The notes under the pieces are model-generated. The model made no database searches, had not been told where the DNA came from, and was given only the letters and a program-made list of their open reading frames with translations. DNA of 64,000 bases from Palsa-965 sp044448685 (GTDB lineage: Bacteria; Bacteroidota; Bacteroidia; Palsa-965), in NCBI GenBank assembly GCA_044448685.1, contig JBIOHC010000001.1, positions 1 through 64,000 of the forward strand, read 5' to 3'. Both the position numbers and the translations under genes were made by a program. Of the stretch, positions 35,135-43,225 are shown piece after piece; position 1 is the first letter of the stretch; each line of letters starts with the position of its first letter.

Positions 35135-36274
35135 TCAGCCCAGGGCCTGCTTTATGTCAGCCAGGAGGTCTTCGATATCTTCAATACCTACACTCAGTCT
35201 GAGCAAAGAATCGACAACACCGGCATGTTCCCTTTCCGCTTTGGGAATAGAAGCATGGGTCATGGTGGCGGGGTGGTTCACAAGAGATTCTACACCTCCC
35301 AGGGATTCGGCGAGGGTAAACACTTTGAAGGCCGAGGCCAGTTTAAAAGCATCTTCCTGGCTGTTTCCTTTCAGGGAGAAAGAGATCATTCCACCGAAAT
35401 CCTTCATTTGTTTTTTGGCAATGGCATGGTTGGGGTGATCGGGAAAGCCTGGCCAGTAAAGCTTGTCCACTTTGGGATGCGTTTTGAGAAACTCCGCAAT
35501 CTTACGCCCGTTATAGCAATGTCTTTCCATCCGTATATGCAGGGTCTTTACCCCGCGCAATACCAGGAAGCTGTCCATCGGCCCGGGAGTGGCGCCGCAG
35601 GAATTATGAATGAAAGCAAGATCGGCATACAGCTTGTCATCATTCACACACAGAGCGCCCATAATCACGTCGCTGTGACCGCTGATGTATTTGGTTACAG
35701 AATGCATGACAATATCCGCACCAAGCAGGACGGGGTTTTGCAGGAAGGGAGAGGCAAACGTATTGTCAACAGCCAGGATCAGTTTATGTTCTTTGGCAAT
35801 TTTGGAGCAGGCTTCAATATCGATGATCTGCATGGTCGGGTTGGTGGGTGTTTCCAGCCAGATCAGTTTTGTTTTCGCATTCACAAACTTGCGTATGTTC
35901 TGAGGATCTTTCAAATCCACAAAGTGGAATTTTATCCCGAAAGGTTCGAATACCTTGGTAAACATTCTATAAGTACCCCCATAGAGGTCATCACCTGTTA
36001 TCACTTCATCACCCGGGCGGAGCAGCTTGATGACAGCATCGGTAGCGCCCATTCCGCTTGAAAAGCAAAGCCCGTGTTTTGTTCCTTCCAGTTCAGCCAG
36101 GCATTTTTCCAATGCAGTACGGGTTGGATTTTTACCCCGTGCATAGGCATAACCTTTGTGTTTACCGGGCGATTCCTGCCAGTAAGTAGATGTCTGGTAA
36201 ATAGGGGTCATCACAGCACCTGTTGTAGGGTCGGGCTCCTGACCTGCATGGATAGCTTTGGTTCCGAATTTCAT
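35135..36274 (-). CDS. Cys/Met metabolism PLP enzyme, cystathionine gamma-synthase/lyase type
   Basis: 379 residues. Features of the trans-sulfuration PLP family: TKAIHAGQEPDPTTGAV, YARGKNPTRTALE, FSSGMGATDAV, DDLYGGTYRMF, the PLP lysine in SVTKYISGHSDVIMG, and ESLGGVESLVNHPATMTHAS. It forms or cleaves cystathionine in methionine or cysteine synthesis. The family separates MetB, MetC and gamma-lyase poorly by sequence, so no symbol is given. It would supply homocysteine to MetH if it acts as the synthase or beta-lyase. No SAM riboswitch is visible ahead of it. Start ATG 36274. Confidence 0.92.
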   Translation of the reverse strand: MKFGTKAIHAGQEPDPTTGAVMTPIYQTSTYWQESPGKHKGYAYARGKNPTRTALEKCLAELEGTKHGLCFSSGMGATDAVIKLLRPGDEVITGDDLYGGTYRMFTKVFEPFGIKFHFVDLKDPQNIRKFVNAKTKLIWLETPTNPTMQIIDIEACSKIAKEHKLILAVDNTFASPFLQNPVLLGADIVMHSVTKYISGHSDVIMGALCVNDDKLYADLAFIHNSCGATPGPMDSFLVLRGVKTLHIRMERHCYNGRKIAEFLKTHPKVDKLYWPGFPDHPNHAIAKKQMKDFGGMISFSLKGNSQEDAFKLASAFKVFTLAESLGGVESLVNHPATMTHASIPKAEREHAGVVDSLLRLSVGIEDIEDLLADIKQALG

Positions 36275-36388
36275 ACGTTCCTCCTTTTGAAGTAGGGAAC
36301 GAAATTACGAAGTATTTTTTATCCGGTGGGGAGTTATTCAATCCCTGATTGGAGACGGTTTTAGGAAAATAGAATTTCGGATTCCCGG

Positions 36389-36985
36389 TTATGTTCGTGC
36401 GAAAGAAATTAGGGGCTGAATATTTCCTTTGTCTGCTTGCTTTATTGCCGTCAGATAACTTGTCCGTGCTTCACCTTTTTTAACCAAGCTATTCCGGTTC
36501 CAGGTAAAAACAGGGTTCCCAAACAAGTGACTTATAATCACATCTGCGATAAGCCTGGAGTGTCTGCCGTTTCCATTCGGGAAGCAGTGTATAGCAACGA
36601 TTCTATGACTGAATTGAATAGCGATTTCATCTTCGCTGAAGGCCATATTCTCAATCCAGAAGGAGCAGTCATCAAGGAGTTTTTTGAGTTCCATCCCAAT
36701 AAACATCCACATAACACCAAGGTTTTTATCCGATTTTCTGAAGCTCCCTGCCCAGCTCCAAACATCCTCAAACATTTTCCGGTGCAGGTCAAGCACAAAT
36801 TCTTCGGAAACCACGCGCCCTTTCCCGAACTTCCGTGTCAAGGTCCACTCAATTGCTTTTTCTATATTTAATTGCTCGAACTCATCCAGCTCCCCACGTG
36901 TTGCTATACTTCCAATGAGTAGCCCATCCTTCTCTTCTTCGGACAATGGAGTTTGACCGTCCTGATAATCAAGACTCAATCCCAT
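36389..36985 (-). CDS. Fic-domain protein, mobile mystery protein B type
   Basis: 198 residues. The Fic motif HCFPNGNGRHSR (His133 to Arg144) keeps the catalytic His and the anion-binding GNGR loop that transfers AMP or another phosphate-containing group to a target. The first 60 residues (LSEEEKDGLLIGSIATRGELDEFEQLNIEKA) and overall form match mobile mystery protein B, which occurs with protein A in mobile regions. It overlaps the upstream XRE gene by 10 bp, so the pair is translationally coupled. The pair probably behaves as a toxin-antitoxin or addiction module; this is inferred. Confidence 0.9.
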   Translation of the reverse strand: MGLSLDYQDGQTPLSEEEKDGLLIGSIATRGELDEFEQLNIEKAIEWTLTRKFGKGRVVSEEFVLDLHRKMFEDVWSWAGSFRKSDKNLGVMWMFIGMELKKLLDDCSFWIENMAFSEDEIAIQFSHRIVAIHCFPNGNGRHSRLIADVIISHLFGNPVFTWNRNSLVKKGEARTSYLTAIKQADKGNIQPLISFART

Positions 36986-37443
36986 AAGTATTTCGGTATT
37001 GTGTTTTTAAGTTCTTCGGTTTTATCCTTTATGGCTTTCTGAAGTCGCTCTGAAGTATTTTCCTGATTCTCCAGCATCATAGTGTTGGAAGTGCGCTGCA
37101 CAATTTCAGTGGCTTTTTCCCTTGCTTTTTTTTCAATCATTTCCTCCAGGCTCAGGTCTTTGGGAACAAACGCATAAACGAATTTCATATCCAGGGCACG
37201 GGCTACATCTTTCATCGTATTTATTGTAATTGCTCCGGTGGTCTCCCGGATTTCTAACGCAATAATGTTTTGGGGGGATTTCTTAAGCCTTAATCCCAAC
37301 TGTCGGAGTGACATCTTTAGTGCTTTCCGTATTCCATTAATCCATCCGTTTGCCGGAGGCACTATTTTCGTGTCCAGCCCTTTAGCAGATTCCAGCTTCT
37401 TATCAATCTGCCCTATTAATAGCCATTGTTTGCTGTCTTTCAT
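36976..37443 (-). CDS. XRE-type regulator, mobile mystery protein A type
   Basis: 155 residues. A helix-turn-helix is visible around residues 36-75 (GIRKALKMSLRQLGLRLKKSPQNIIALEIRE), followed by TTGAITINTMKDVARALDMKFVYAFVP and a long charged helix. This is the pattern of mobile mystery protein A, the partner of the Fic protein that follows with a 10-bp overlap. It likely represses its own promoter, where an AT-rich inverted repeat lies at 37481-37517. The surrounding DNA is more AT-rich than the housekeeping regions. Confidence 0.88.
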   Translation of the reverse strand: MKDSKQWLLIGQIDKKLESAKGLDTKIVPPANGWINGIRKALKMSLRQLGLRLKKSPQNIIALEIRETTGAITINTMKDVARALDMKFVYAFVPKDLSLEEMIEKKAREKATEIVQRTSNTMMLENQENTSERLQKAIKDKTEELKNTIPKYLWD

Positions 37444-37480
37444 AACTAAATAAGTTTAAATCAAAACTCAAATATACATA

Positions 37481-37517
37481 TATATATTTAAAATCAAATC
37501 TATATATTAAATATATA
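37481..37517. promoter_or_regulatory. AT-rich inverted repeat ahead of the XRE-Fic pair
   Basis: TATATATTTA (37481-37490) and TTAAATATATA (37507-37517) form complementary arms about 38 bp before the XRE gene start. This is a candidate autoregulatory operator. Confidence 0.4.
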
Positions 37518-37614
37518 AGTGTAAAATACTGACTAATTATTTATGTAAATGGCTGATTATAAGTAGTTAATGTGAATCGCGTGTTGTCCGGGGGCACTCC
37601 AGAGCTCGGGATTT

Positions 37615-37872
37615 CTATTGCAAGCGAACGGGTAGAGAGGGAATGAAGGTTATACCTCCGAATTTACCTATATAGGGCACAACCCAAACGGCTCCAACCA
37701 CTAAAAGTATAAGGCCAATCCACCAGGAATTGTTCGCATGGATAAGGAAGATTAGAATTAATCCGAAAGCCCAGAATGTGTAGCCTCGATAAATCGCAGG
37801 TGGAGGGAAGAGTTTACCTATTCGGTAATCAATCGGAAGTTTGAGATTGGTAGTAATTGAGTTGTTAGACAA
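37615..37872 (-). CDS. Small two-helix membrane protein
   Basis: 85 residues with two hydrophobic segments (YTFWAFGLILIFLIH and SWWIGLILLVVGAVWVVPYIG) and a short cytoplasmic start (MSNNSITTNLKLPIDYRIG). I recognise no family. It lies 8 bp downstream of the YwqK-like lipoprotein gene, so it is the last gene of the cassette that begins with the RHS gene. Two-helix membrane proteins are sometimes immunity proteins, but nothing in the sequence shows this. Confidence 0.65.
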   Translation of the reverse strand: MSNNSITTNLKLPIDYRIGKLFPPPAIYRGYTFWAFGLILIFLIHANNSWWIGLILLVVGAVWVVPYIGKFGGITFIPSLPVRLQ

Positions 37873-37880
37873 CGGTGATT

Positions 37881-38705
37881 TTATTTAACGTATAATATCA
37901 TTTTTTGTTTGCCGCTTTCTGTTTCGTGCGTGATTGAATCATAAATATTCCACTTAAAGCCGAGAACCCAGTGCCCTTTTTTGGTCGCTTCGATGACTAC
38001 TGTCGCTTGCCCCTCATTATTTTGCAACTGAGTTGTTTTAACAGGGTTCTCATTTTTATCCAAATCTTCATGAAATACTGTCACTGTGGAGTTCGGTGGG
38101 TTTGCAATAATCATTGTCGAATGGAAAGAATCATTCAGCTTGACTGTGTCATTTTTGTATCTGAATTCAATAATCCCAGCTCCCTTTTTTAATGTTAGCT
38201 TTCCATGATTATCATACATTCGAACGTATGTTAAATTCCCCTGAGCCGAATAGTATTTATATGAACTTCGTATCCCACTTTTATAGTAGTAATTCCATTC
38301 ATGAACCATTTTGTCGCCATTCTTGAATCCTGAATAGAACATTTTTCCATTGGAATAATAAGCTTTTTTCTCCCCTTTTTGGACTCCTTCTGAATAAGTT
38401 GTTAATATTACGCCGTCACTGTCGTCTAATTGTTTTCTTATTCCTTCTATTTTCCCATTCGTTGAGCAAAATGAATCAGCAAGAATTCCATTATTATCAT
38501 ACTTTAAAACGATTTCGGAATGCTTTGAGCTGTCAATAAGGATTCTCCGTGCTACAATTTTTCCTGAGGAATCACGTTGAACAAAGATTTTATTTCCCAA
38601 TGAATCATGCTCAATATCTGCTTTGTTCTGTTGATTACAACTAACAAAAGCAATTGCTGTGAAAAACGAATAAAAAAACAAACGATTTCGAATAATATTA
38701 GTCAC
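37881..38705 (-). CDS. Lipoprotein with YwqK/MORN-like repeats, candidate immunity protein
   Basis: 274 residues from GTG 38705. A lipobox (FTAIAFVSC) puts the mature protein on a lipid anchor. Repeated segments GEKKAYYSNGKMFYSGFKNGDK, HEWNYYYKSGIRSSYKYYSAQG and NLTYVRMYDNHGKL are MORN_2-type repeats, found in YwqK antitoxins of polymorphic toxin systems. The GTG overlaps the stop of the 51-residue gene as GTGACTAA, implying coupling. An upstream in-frame ATG at 38747 would lengthen the signal region into that gene and is less likely. Position downstream of the RHS tip supports an immunity role, inferred. Confidence 0.7.
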   Translation of the reverse strand: MTNIIRNRLFFYSFFTAIAFVSCNQQNKADIEHDSLGNKIFVQRDSSGKIVARRILIDSSKHSEIVLKYDNNGILADSFCSTNGKIEGIRKQLDDSDGVILTTYSEGVQKGEKKAYYSNGKMFYSGFKNGDKMVHEWNYYYKSGIRSSYKYYSAQGNLTYVRMYDNHGKLTLKKGAGIIEFRYKNDTVKLNDSFHSTMIIANPPNSTVTVFHEDLDKNENPVKTTQLQNNEGQATVVIEATKKGHWVLGFKWNIYDSITHETESGKQKMILYVK

Positions 38706-38853
38706 CTTCGGTATTGTTGAGAATGAGTTGGAGCAGTGTCTTTGCACTGTCTCTTAGGTTATTGTTCATCAAGATTTCTCCTGAGATTGTTGTGTACTTG
38801 CCCTTTTCAAGGTCAATACGGTACACAGTCGTTGTTTTGGATTGCTTTTTCAT
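38698..38853 (-). CDS. Small protein, 51 residues
   Basis: Starts ATG 38853 with MKKQSKTTTVYRIDLEKGKY, continues through SGEILMNNNLRDSAKTLL and ends NNTEGD; the stop overlaps the GTG of the YwqK-like lipoprotein by 8 bp. It has a Lys-rich start, a short beta-prone stretch and an amphipathic helix. No family is recognised. The tight GTGACTAA overlap is the main evidence that it is translated. Confidence 0.5.
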   Translation of the reverse strand: MKKQSKTTTVYRIDLEKGKYTTISGEILMNNNLRDSAKTLLQLILNNTEGD

Positions 38854-38972
38854 TTAGTTTCATATCCTTTTTTACTTTATGTTATGGTGTCCTATTTTTG
38901 TCAGTGGGTAAGGAACCCATCCGATCATGAATCGAATGGAACCCACTAACCTGCCTCCATTTCCCTTCGCTC

Positions 38973-39012
38973 CCTGCCTGCCGTCGCGCAGGCCTGTGTT
39001 ACGGCAGGCAGG
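38973..39012. repeat. GC-rich inverted repeat
   Basis: Perfect 12-bp arms CCTGCCTGCCGT (38973-38984) and ACGGCAGGCAGG (39001-39012) with a 16-nt loop in an otherwise AT-rich island. There is no T-tract, so it is not a classical terminator. Confidence 0.8.
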
Positions 39013-39081
39013 CGTTTCCCCTCCTTCGCTACTGCTCCTGCCTCCGTTATCACTTCGGCAAGCAAGTCGGAGGGCAAGTCC

Positions 39082-39115
39082 GCTCTGATTTTCCCAGCAT
39101 TCGGAGGATGGAGAG
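39082..39115. repeat. 34-bp direct repeat, copy 1
   Basis: GCTCTGATTTTCCCAGCATT and the next 14 bases are repeated exactly at 39624-39657. The two copies flank the lipoprotein gene at 39127-39618. Confidence 0.85.
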
Positions 39116-39126
39116 GGTGAGGAAGG

Positions 39127-39618
39127 TCACTTCTTTCTAATTAATATCAATTGTCCGATCTTCTTCACTTCATGTGAGTCGCTTAACATGTCTCCAAGCT
39201 GGACCACATAGGTTATGGTATCACCAGGAAGCTTTGCAAAGTCTCCGACTAAGGAATTCAGGCTGCAAGTTCTGATATAATGATCGCCATTAATGCCGAT
39301 TGTCCAACGTAATAAGTCAATACCCTCTATATCCTCCTTCTCTGTATTAATGCAGAGTTGATACCCCTGCAATATATGTGTGCTATTAGCCCCTCCTGAT
39401 TTTACCCAGTGGTTTTCAATCCAAGCTTCTTTTACATGTAATGGCAAGGTGTCATTTAATTTATATGGGTTAGGATTTGCAGTGTATTCGGCAATCAATA
39501 CGCCACGTTGCTTTGCTTCCGCAATGTCTTGGGAGATATTTGCATGTGTATTCTGGTCACATGAAAGTCCTGCAAGGCAGGATAATTCTAATATCAATTT
39601 CAGCATAGTTGTTTTCAT
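39127..39618 (-). CDS. Lipoprotein of unknown function, candidate immunity protein
   Basis: 163 residues from ATG 39618 (MKTTMLKLILELSCLAGLSCD), which opens on a lipobox LAGLSC. A longer in-frame start at 39762 would cross the direct repeat and the end of the upstream gene. The mature part (ANISQDIAEAKQRGVLIAEYTANPNPYKLNDTLPLHV ...) has a beta-rich pattern and ends in a basic tail; no family is recognised. It lies between 34-bp direct repeats, within the series of exported proteins after the RHS tip. Confidence 0.65.
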   Translation of the reverse strand: MKTTMLKLILELSCLAGLSCDQNTHANISQDIAEAKQRGVLIAEYTANPNPYKLNDTLPLHVKEAWIENHWVKSGGANSTHILQGYQLCINTEKEDIEGIDLLRWTIGINGDHYIRTCSLNSLVGDFAKLPGDTITYVVQLGDMLSDSHEVKKIGQLILIRKK

Positions 39619-39623
39619 GATTA

Positions 39624-39657
39624 GCTCTGATTTTCCCAGCATTCGGAGGATGGAGAG
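39624..39657. repeat. 34-bp direct repeat, copy 2
   Basis: Exact copy of 39082-39115, immediately ahead of the lipoprotein start at 39618 and just after the neighbouring gene. Confidence 0.85.
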
Positions 39658-39679
39658 CTTGGGGGAAGATGGAATCGCT

Positions 39680-40168
39680 TTATTGAACCTTAACCTTAAA
39701 ATATACCTCGTTTGAAAGCTTGATTTGTTTGTTTGAAATAAGAGTAATATAGCAAGGGTCAACTAACTCTTTCGGATTTGGCTCAGGAATCTCTTTGACT
39801 TTGGTACTTTTAATTTCAAATAAGTTTAATGAAATGCCGCCATCCGTTAACTCAATTTTCCCTTCTCTGATTACCCTTGACGTAAAAGTGAAATACATTT
39901 TATCTTCAGCCAGACGGTACTTCCCCTTTACTTGTATGATGTCCCGAAGGTCATCGGACATACTGGATAGATTCAGAACGAACGTGTTGTTATCATAAAA
40001 TTCGAAGTTCTGTGCAAGCCCGCTACCAACGAGTTCATTGTCGCGCTGCCAAACACCAACCAAATCAGATTTTGACAAACAACAAGAATCTTTCTTGGCT
40101 TGACCAAATAAGATAAAGTTGGAAAGGCAGAGAGATAGCAGAAGTGCGTATGAAAATTTAATATTCAT
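39680..40168 (-). CDS. Secreted lipocalin-like protein, candidate immunity protein
   Basis: 162 residues with a signal peptide (MNIKFSYALLLSLCLSNFILFGQ). The mature part begins KKDSCCLSKSDLVGVWQRDNE and continues with alternating beta strands (FEFYDNNTFVLNL, IQVKGKYRLAEDKMYFTFTSR), a pattern like the lipocalin-like GxW-start proteins of Bacteroidota. It follows the RHS tip by 22 bp on the same strand, the usual position of a cognate immunity gene. A periplasmic location fits if the toxin attacks the cell wall. No family can be named with certainty. Confidence 0.7.
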   Translation of the reverse strand: MNIKFSYALLLSLCLSNFILFGQAKKDSCCLSKSDLVGVWQRDNELVGSGLAQNFEFYDNNTFVLNLSSMSDDLRDIIQVKGKYRLAEDKMYFTFTSRVIREGKIELTDGGISLNLFEIKSTKVKEIPEPNPKELVDPCYITLISNKQIKLSNEVYFKVKVQ

Positions 40169-40190
40169 GATTGGGGTTTTGAATAGTCGT

Positions 40191-42332
40191 TTAATTTGTT
40201 CCGTTTAAGTTCGATGTTTTTCTAATCACGCCTGTCGGTACAGGATTTCCAAACTGGTTAGTCCTAACTTGTTCTACATAGTGATACCCCGTTTTCGGTG
40301 TAACAGTTGGGCTTAGGGTATAGAAGGAGACGCTATTAAGCAATGTTTGGGAAGAGAAAACAGAACCTTTACCTGGCCCAACCGCTTTAAATCCATTACT
40401 GGCCCCTATATTAGCAATAGCTCCTTTATCTACGTTTTCCCCTACAGAAAACGTGCCAACGTGACCGTGTCCATTTGGATTATTATAACCAAACAATGCC
40501 AGGTTGCCATTTGCAGCAGCAGTCGTAGCTCCAGCTTGGGTTGTTGCTATTAGAAGTGGGTTAGTTGCAAAATTATTGGTCATGCTATTCGCCATACCTG
40601 TTATATCCAGACCTGATGAGTTATTTGAACCTGAAATAACTGTTTTAAGAACGTTCTGAGTGGCATAATTACAATAAGTAGCCCCATTCCCAGGTTCCAA
40701 AGCGGAGTTCCCATTATTCAAATTTTGTTGCTCCTGAATTGCAGTTGTCAAATTAACCTTGTTTTCTCCATCATTTGACTCATCCCAGCCATTAAATTCA
40801 TAGTGCTTGTTAACGCCAGTTCCTGTTTGTTGAAATACGGCATTGGAGTTGTCTTCCACATGTTTGACCATTTTTCCATCTGCGTCTTTGAAATCAGTGT
40901 CCTCTCTTCCATCTGGGTCGGTTAGTCTTACGGGATTTGCTCGTACATAACCAAATGGTGTCCAACTTTCAAATTTTGATGCCAACTGGTCAATACCACA
41001 CCATCTTCCTGTTTGCGGGTCGTACATACGTGCCCCATAATCATACAAGCTCAATCCATTCCCACCAGCTCCAAACTCGTTCTGCTGTAACTCTTTCCCG
41101 TTGTAAAGATAATTCGTCTGGGTCAGACCTGAAAATGCCTGGTTCTGGTCAAAGATGAGGCCGTAAGGATAGTAGTTGTATTCTTCCAGCAATTGTCCTT
41201 TATAATGCACAATCTGCATATTGTCAAAACGAACATCTACACCACTGGTATTGCTTGTGAATACACGTAGGAAGCCATTCTGGGGAATACTTACGGTTTG
41301 GGTTGGCAGGCTTACCCAGGCGTTTGCGGCATTCTGGCTGATTTGAATAGCTCCGCTTCCTCCGGGAATCAGGTTCATGTTTGCATCATAAAGAATATAA
41401 TTAAGAAATGCAGCCGGAGAGTTCGGGTTGGCTGCACTTTGCTGCATATTGACCATAGCATTGGATAAACCCGTAGTGGAAGAAAGCTGTACAGCGGGAC
41501 CACCGTCAACAGGTATTGCAAGCGGGGCGGCAAAGGCGCTTATAAAGGTTTGTAATACGGATGCTACTGTCTGGTTGGCGCTTGGGTCCGAGGAAGGAAT
41601 GAATAATCCTTCTGCATTGATGATCAGGGTATCACCTGCCATGACTTTTAGTGTAATATCCGGGCCGATAGGGTTTGCAGTTCCAACCTTGGCAGCCATC
41701 ACATTACCTGTATCGGTTGCCAGGGGGCGGGCTGAACGGGTTGTCATCAAGTTATTAAAGAGCTGGATCTCGGTGCTGGTCTTGCTTATTTCGCTTGTGG
41801 CGAGGTATGTTACCGGTGTTTTTCCACCACTACTGGGTACTTCTCCTACTACAGAGCGGGTATTGCCTAAATGATCCTTGATATAAAATTCATACTTGCT
41901 TGATGGATTGTTCAGGGGTGATGCCAGGTTCGCAGTGTTCAGTACCCGCCCTTCGTCATGCACAACATAATCCAGACTCTTGTTGATATAAATTACCGGT
42001 CCCATGTATTCGGTGGTTACAGGGGTGAGGTGGTTATTGCTTACTTTCTGGAGTTTATTGCCCTGGGCATCATAGACAAATTTGATAGTTCCGTAACTGT
42101 TCGCCGCGTCTGTTTGTTTGTTCAGAAATACATCATAGGCATAGGTCATGCCTTTGTTGGCATCGCTGAGCTGGTTTCCGTTCCGGTCATAGGTGTAATC
42201 GGTGGATGCGGGAACATCACGGAAATCACCAAGTCCGTCAAATACGAAGGGGCTTGTGGATACTCCGTGATCATCCACTTTCTTGAGGTGGTTGCTGGAA
42301 GGGTCATAGGTGTATTGCAGATCATCCAGCAC
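40191..42332 (-). CDS. Orphan RHS-repeat C-terminal protein with possible papain-like toxin tip
   Basis: 713 residues from GTG 42332; an in-frame TAG lies just upstream, so the N-terminal repeats and any secretion signal are missing. YD-type repeats (LQYTYDPSSNHLKKV, TDYTYDRNGNQL) lead to an RHS core (EEYNYYPYGLIF ... YNGKELQQNEFG ... YDYGARMYDPQTGRW ... NPVRLTDPDG) ending near residue 475. The 238-residue tip holds ATYCNYATQNVL (Cys554) and NGHGHVGTFSVG (His622/624), a Cys-then-His order seen in papain-fold amidases and peptidases. The activity is a hypothesis. Several exported proteins follow on the same strand. Confidence 0.8.
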   Translation of the reverse strand: MLDDLQYTYDPSSNHLKKVDDHGVSTSPFVFDGLGDFRDVPASTDYTYDRNGNQLSDANKGMTYAYDVFLNKQTDAANSYGTIKFVYDAQGNKLQKVSNNHLTPVTTEYMGPVIYINKSLDYVVHDEGRVLNTANLASPLNNPSSKYEFYIKDHLGNTRSVVGEVPSSGGKTPVTYLATSEISKTSTEIQLFNNLMTTRSARPLATDTGNVMAAKVGTANPIGPDITLKVMAGDTLIINAEGLFIPSSDPSANQTVASVLQTFISAFAAPLAIPVDGGPAVQLSSTTGLSNAMVNMQQSAANPNSPAAFLNYILYDANMNLIPGGSGAIQISQNAANAWVSLPTQTVSIPQNGFLRVFTSNTSGVDVRFDNMQIVHYKGQLLEEYNYYPYGLIFDQNQAFSGLTQTNYLYNGKELQQNEFGAGGNGLSLYDYGARMYDPQTGRWCGIDQLASKFESWTPFGYVRANPVRLTDPDGREDTDFKDADGKMVKHVEDNSNAVFQQTGTGVNKHYEFNGWDESNDGENKVNLTTAIQEQQNLNNGNSALEPGNGATYCNYATQNVLKTVISGSNNSSGLDITGMANSMTNNFATNPLLIATTQAGATTAAANGNLALFGYNNPNGHGHVGTFSVGENVDKGAIANIGASNGFKAVGPGKGSVFSSQTLLNSVSFYTLSPTVTPKTGYHYVEQVRTNQFGNPVPTGVIRKTSNLNGTN

Positions 42333-42345
42333 AATGATGGAGCCT

Positions 42346-42553
42346 GCCTACCGGACATGAGTTTATTTTCACGGGCGCTTAATGAGGCCAGAAGCTTTCG
42401 TGTTTTCTTCTCCTGTTGCTTTACATAGGCCTCATTCTTTTTCTCCAACTTTTTCAAATACCGCACTTTCTTCCGTTCGGAATGGATGGTATCCTGTGCC
42501 GCAATGGAAAGCGAACAGCATAAGAATAGGAGAATCCCCAGGCCTCTTAACAT
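42346..42553 (-). pseudogene. 5' fragment of a secreted coiled-coil protein
   Basis: From ATG 42553: a signal peptide (MLRGLGILLFLCCSLSIAAQ), then a Lys/Glu-rich coiled coil (RYLKKLEKKNEAYVKQQEKK) ending at about residue 68 (RENKLMSGR). Beyond this the frame runs into RHS DNA read out of frame and stops at 42146. The coiled-coil style resembles the N-termini of large Bacteroidota cell-surface proteins that continue for hundreds of residues. I read it as a gene whose 3' part was replaced by the RHS tip. Confidence 0.65.
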
Positions 42554-42873
42554 AAATTACTCTCGTATCGTAATGTAGAATCTGCTGAATTAACGCCGGA
42601 AAGTAGAATTAATTATCCTCCCACCCAAGTCTTTTACATGAACTTAATGCGTTCTTATTGCCCTAATAGTTGACTTGCATTGAGGATAGTGTACTGACGG
42701 TTAGATGTATAAGACCGATAAGAAAGAACAATCCCAGAGAGTCGGAAACCCGGACATGTAAGATTAACTGAAAGATTGTATGATTTTAAGAACAAGGGAA
42801 GCTGAAATTTCTGCTGATTTATCAGGTGGATTTGCTTCGTATCTTTCGGACTTAAATATTCCAGGTTATCAAG
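42554..42873. other. Intergenic region between the RHS island and arsC-like gene
   Basis: 320 bp without a convincing gene. A weak promoter-like TATCTTTC lies at 42840-42847 ahead of the arsC-like gene. It marks the right edge of the accessory island; no target-site duplication or tRNA is visible. Confidence 0.55.
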
Positions 42874-43224
42874 ATGAACAAAATCTATTACCTCAGCACC
42901 TGCTCTACATGTGCCCGTATCATCAAAGAACTGGGAATAACACCCAAAAATTTTGAAATGCAGGATATTAAAACCGATAAAATCACTCCATCCCAACTGG
43001 ATGAAATGAAGGGTCTGACCGTGACTTATGAGGCATTGTTTAGCCGAACGGCATTGAAATACAGGGCTCTTGGTTTACAGGATAAAGTTTTGGACGAAAA
43101 GGATTACAGAATGCTGATCCTTGAAGAGTATACATTTTTGAAAAGACCGGTCCTGATCATATCAGGACGGATCTTTGTTGGTAACGCTAAAAAGACCACC
43201 GAATCAGCCAAAGCTGCCTTGTAG
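42874..43224 (+). CDS. ArsC/Spx-family thioredoxin-fold protein
   Basis: 116 residues. CSTC (Cys10, Cys13) lies near the N-terminus and LKRPVLI near the end, as in the ArsC/Spx/YffB family. These are small thioredoxin-fold proteins that reduce arsenate or bind RNA polymerase. The N-terminal CxxC points to a redox-active member; a true arsenate reductase would be expected beside arsenic-resistance genes, which are absent. The stop codon is followed one base later by the start of an EamA transporter. Confidence 0.85.
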   Translation: MNKIYYLSTCSTCARIIKELGITPKNFEMQDIKTDKITPSQLDEMKGLTVTYEALFSRTALKYRALGLQDKVLDEKDYRMLILEEYTFLKRPVLIISGRIFVGNAKKTTESAKAAL

Positions 43225-43225
43225 G

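Noticed and set aside
35225..36061. 278-residue + frame over the cystathionine-type enzyme
   Set aside because: It is a shadow of a gene with complete PLP-enzyme motifs on the minus strand.
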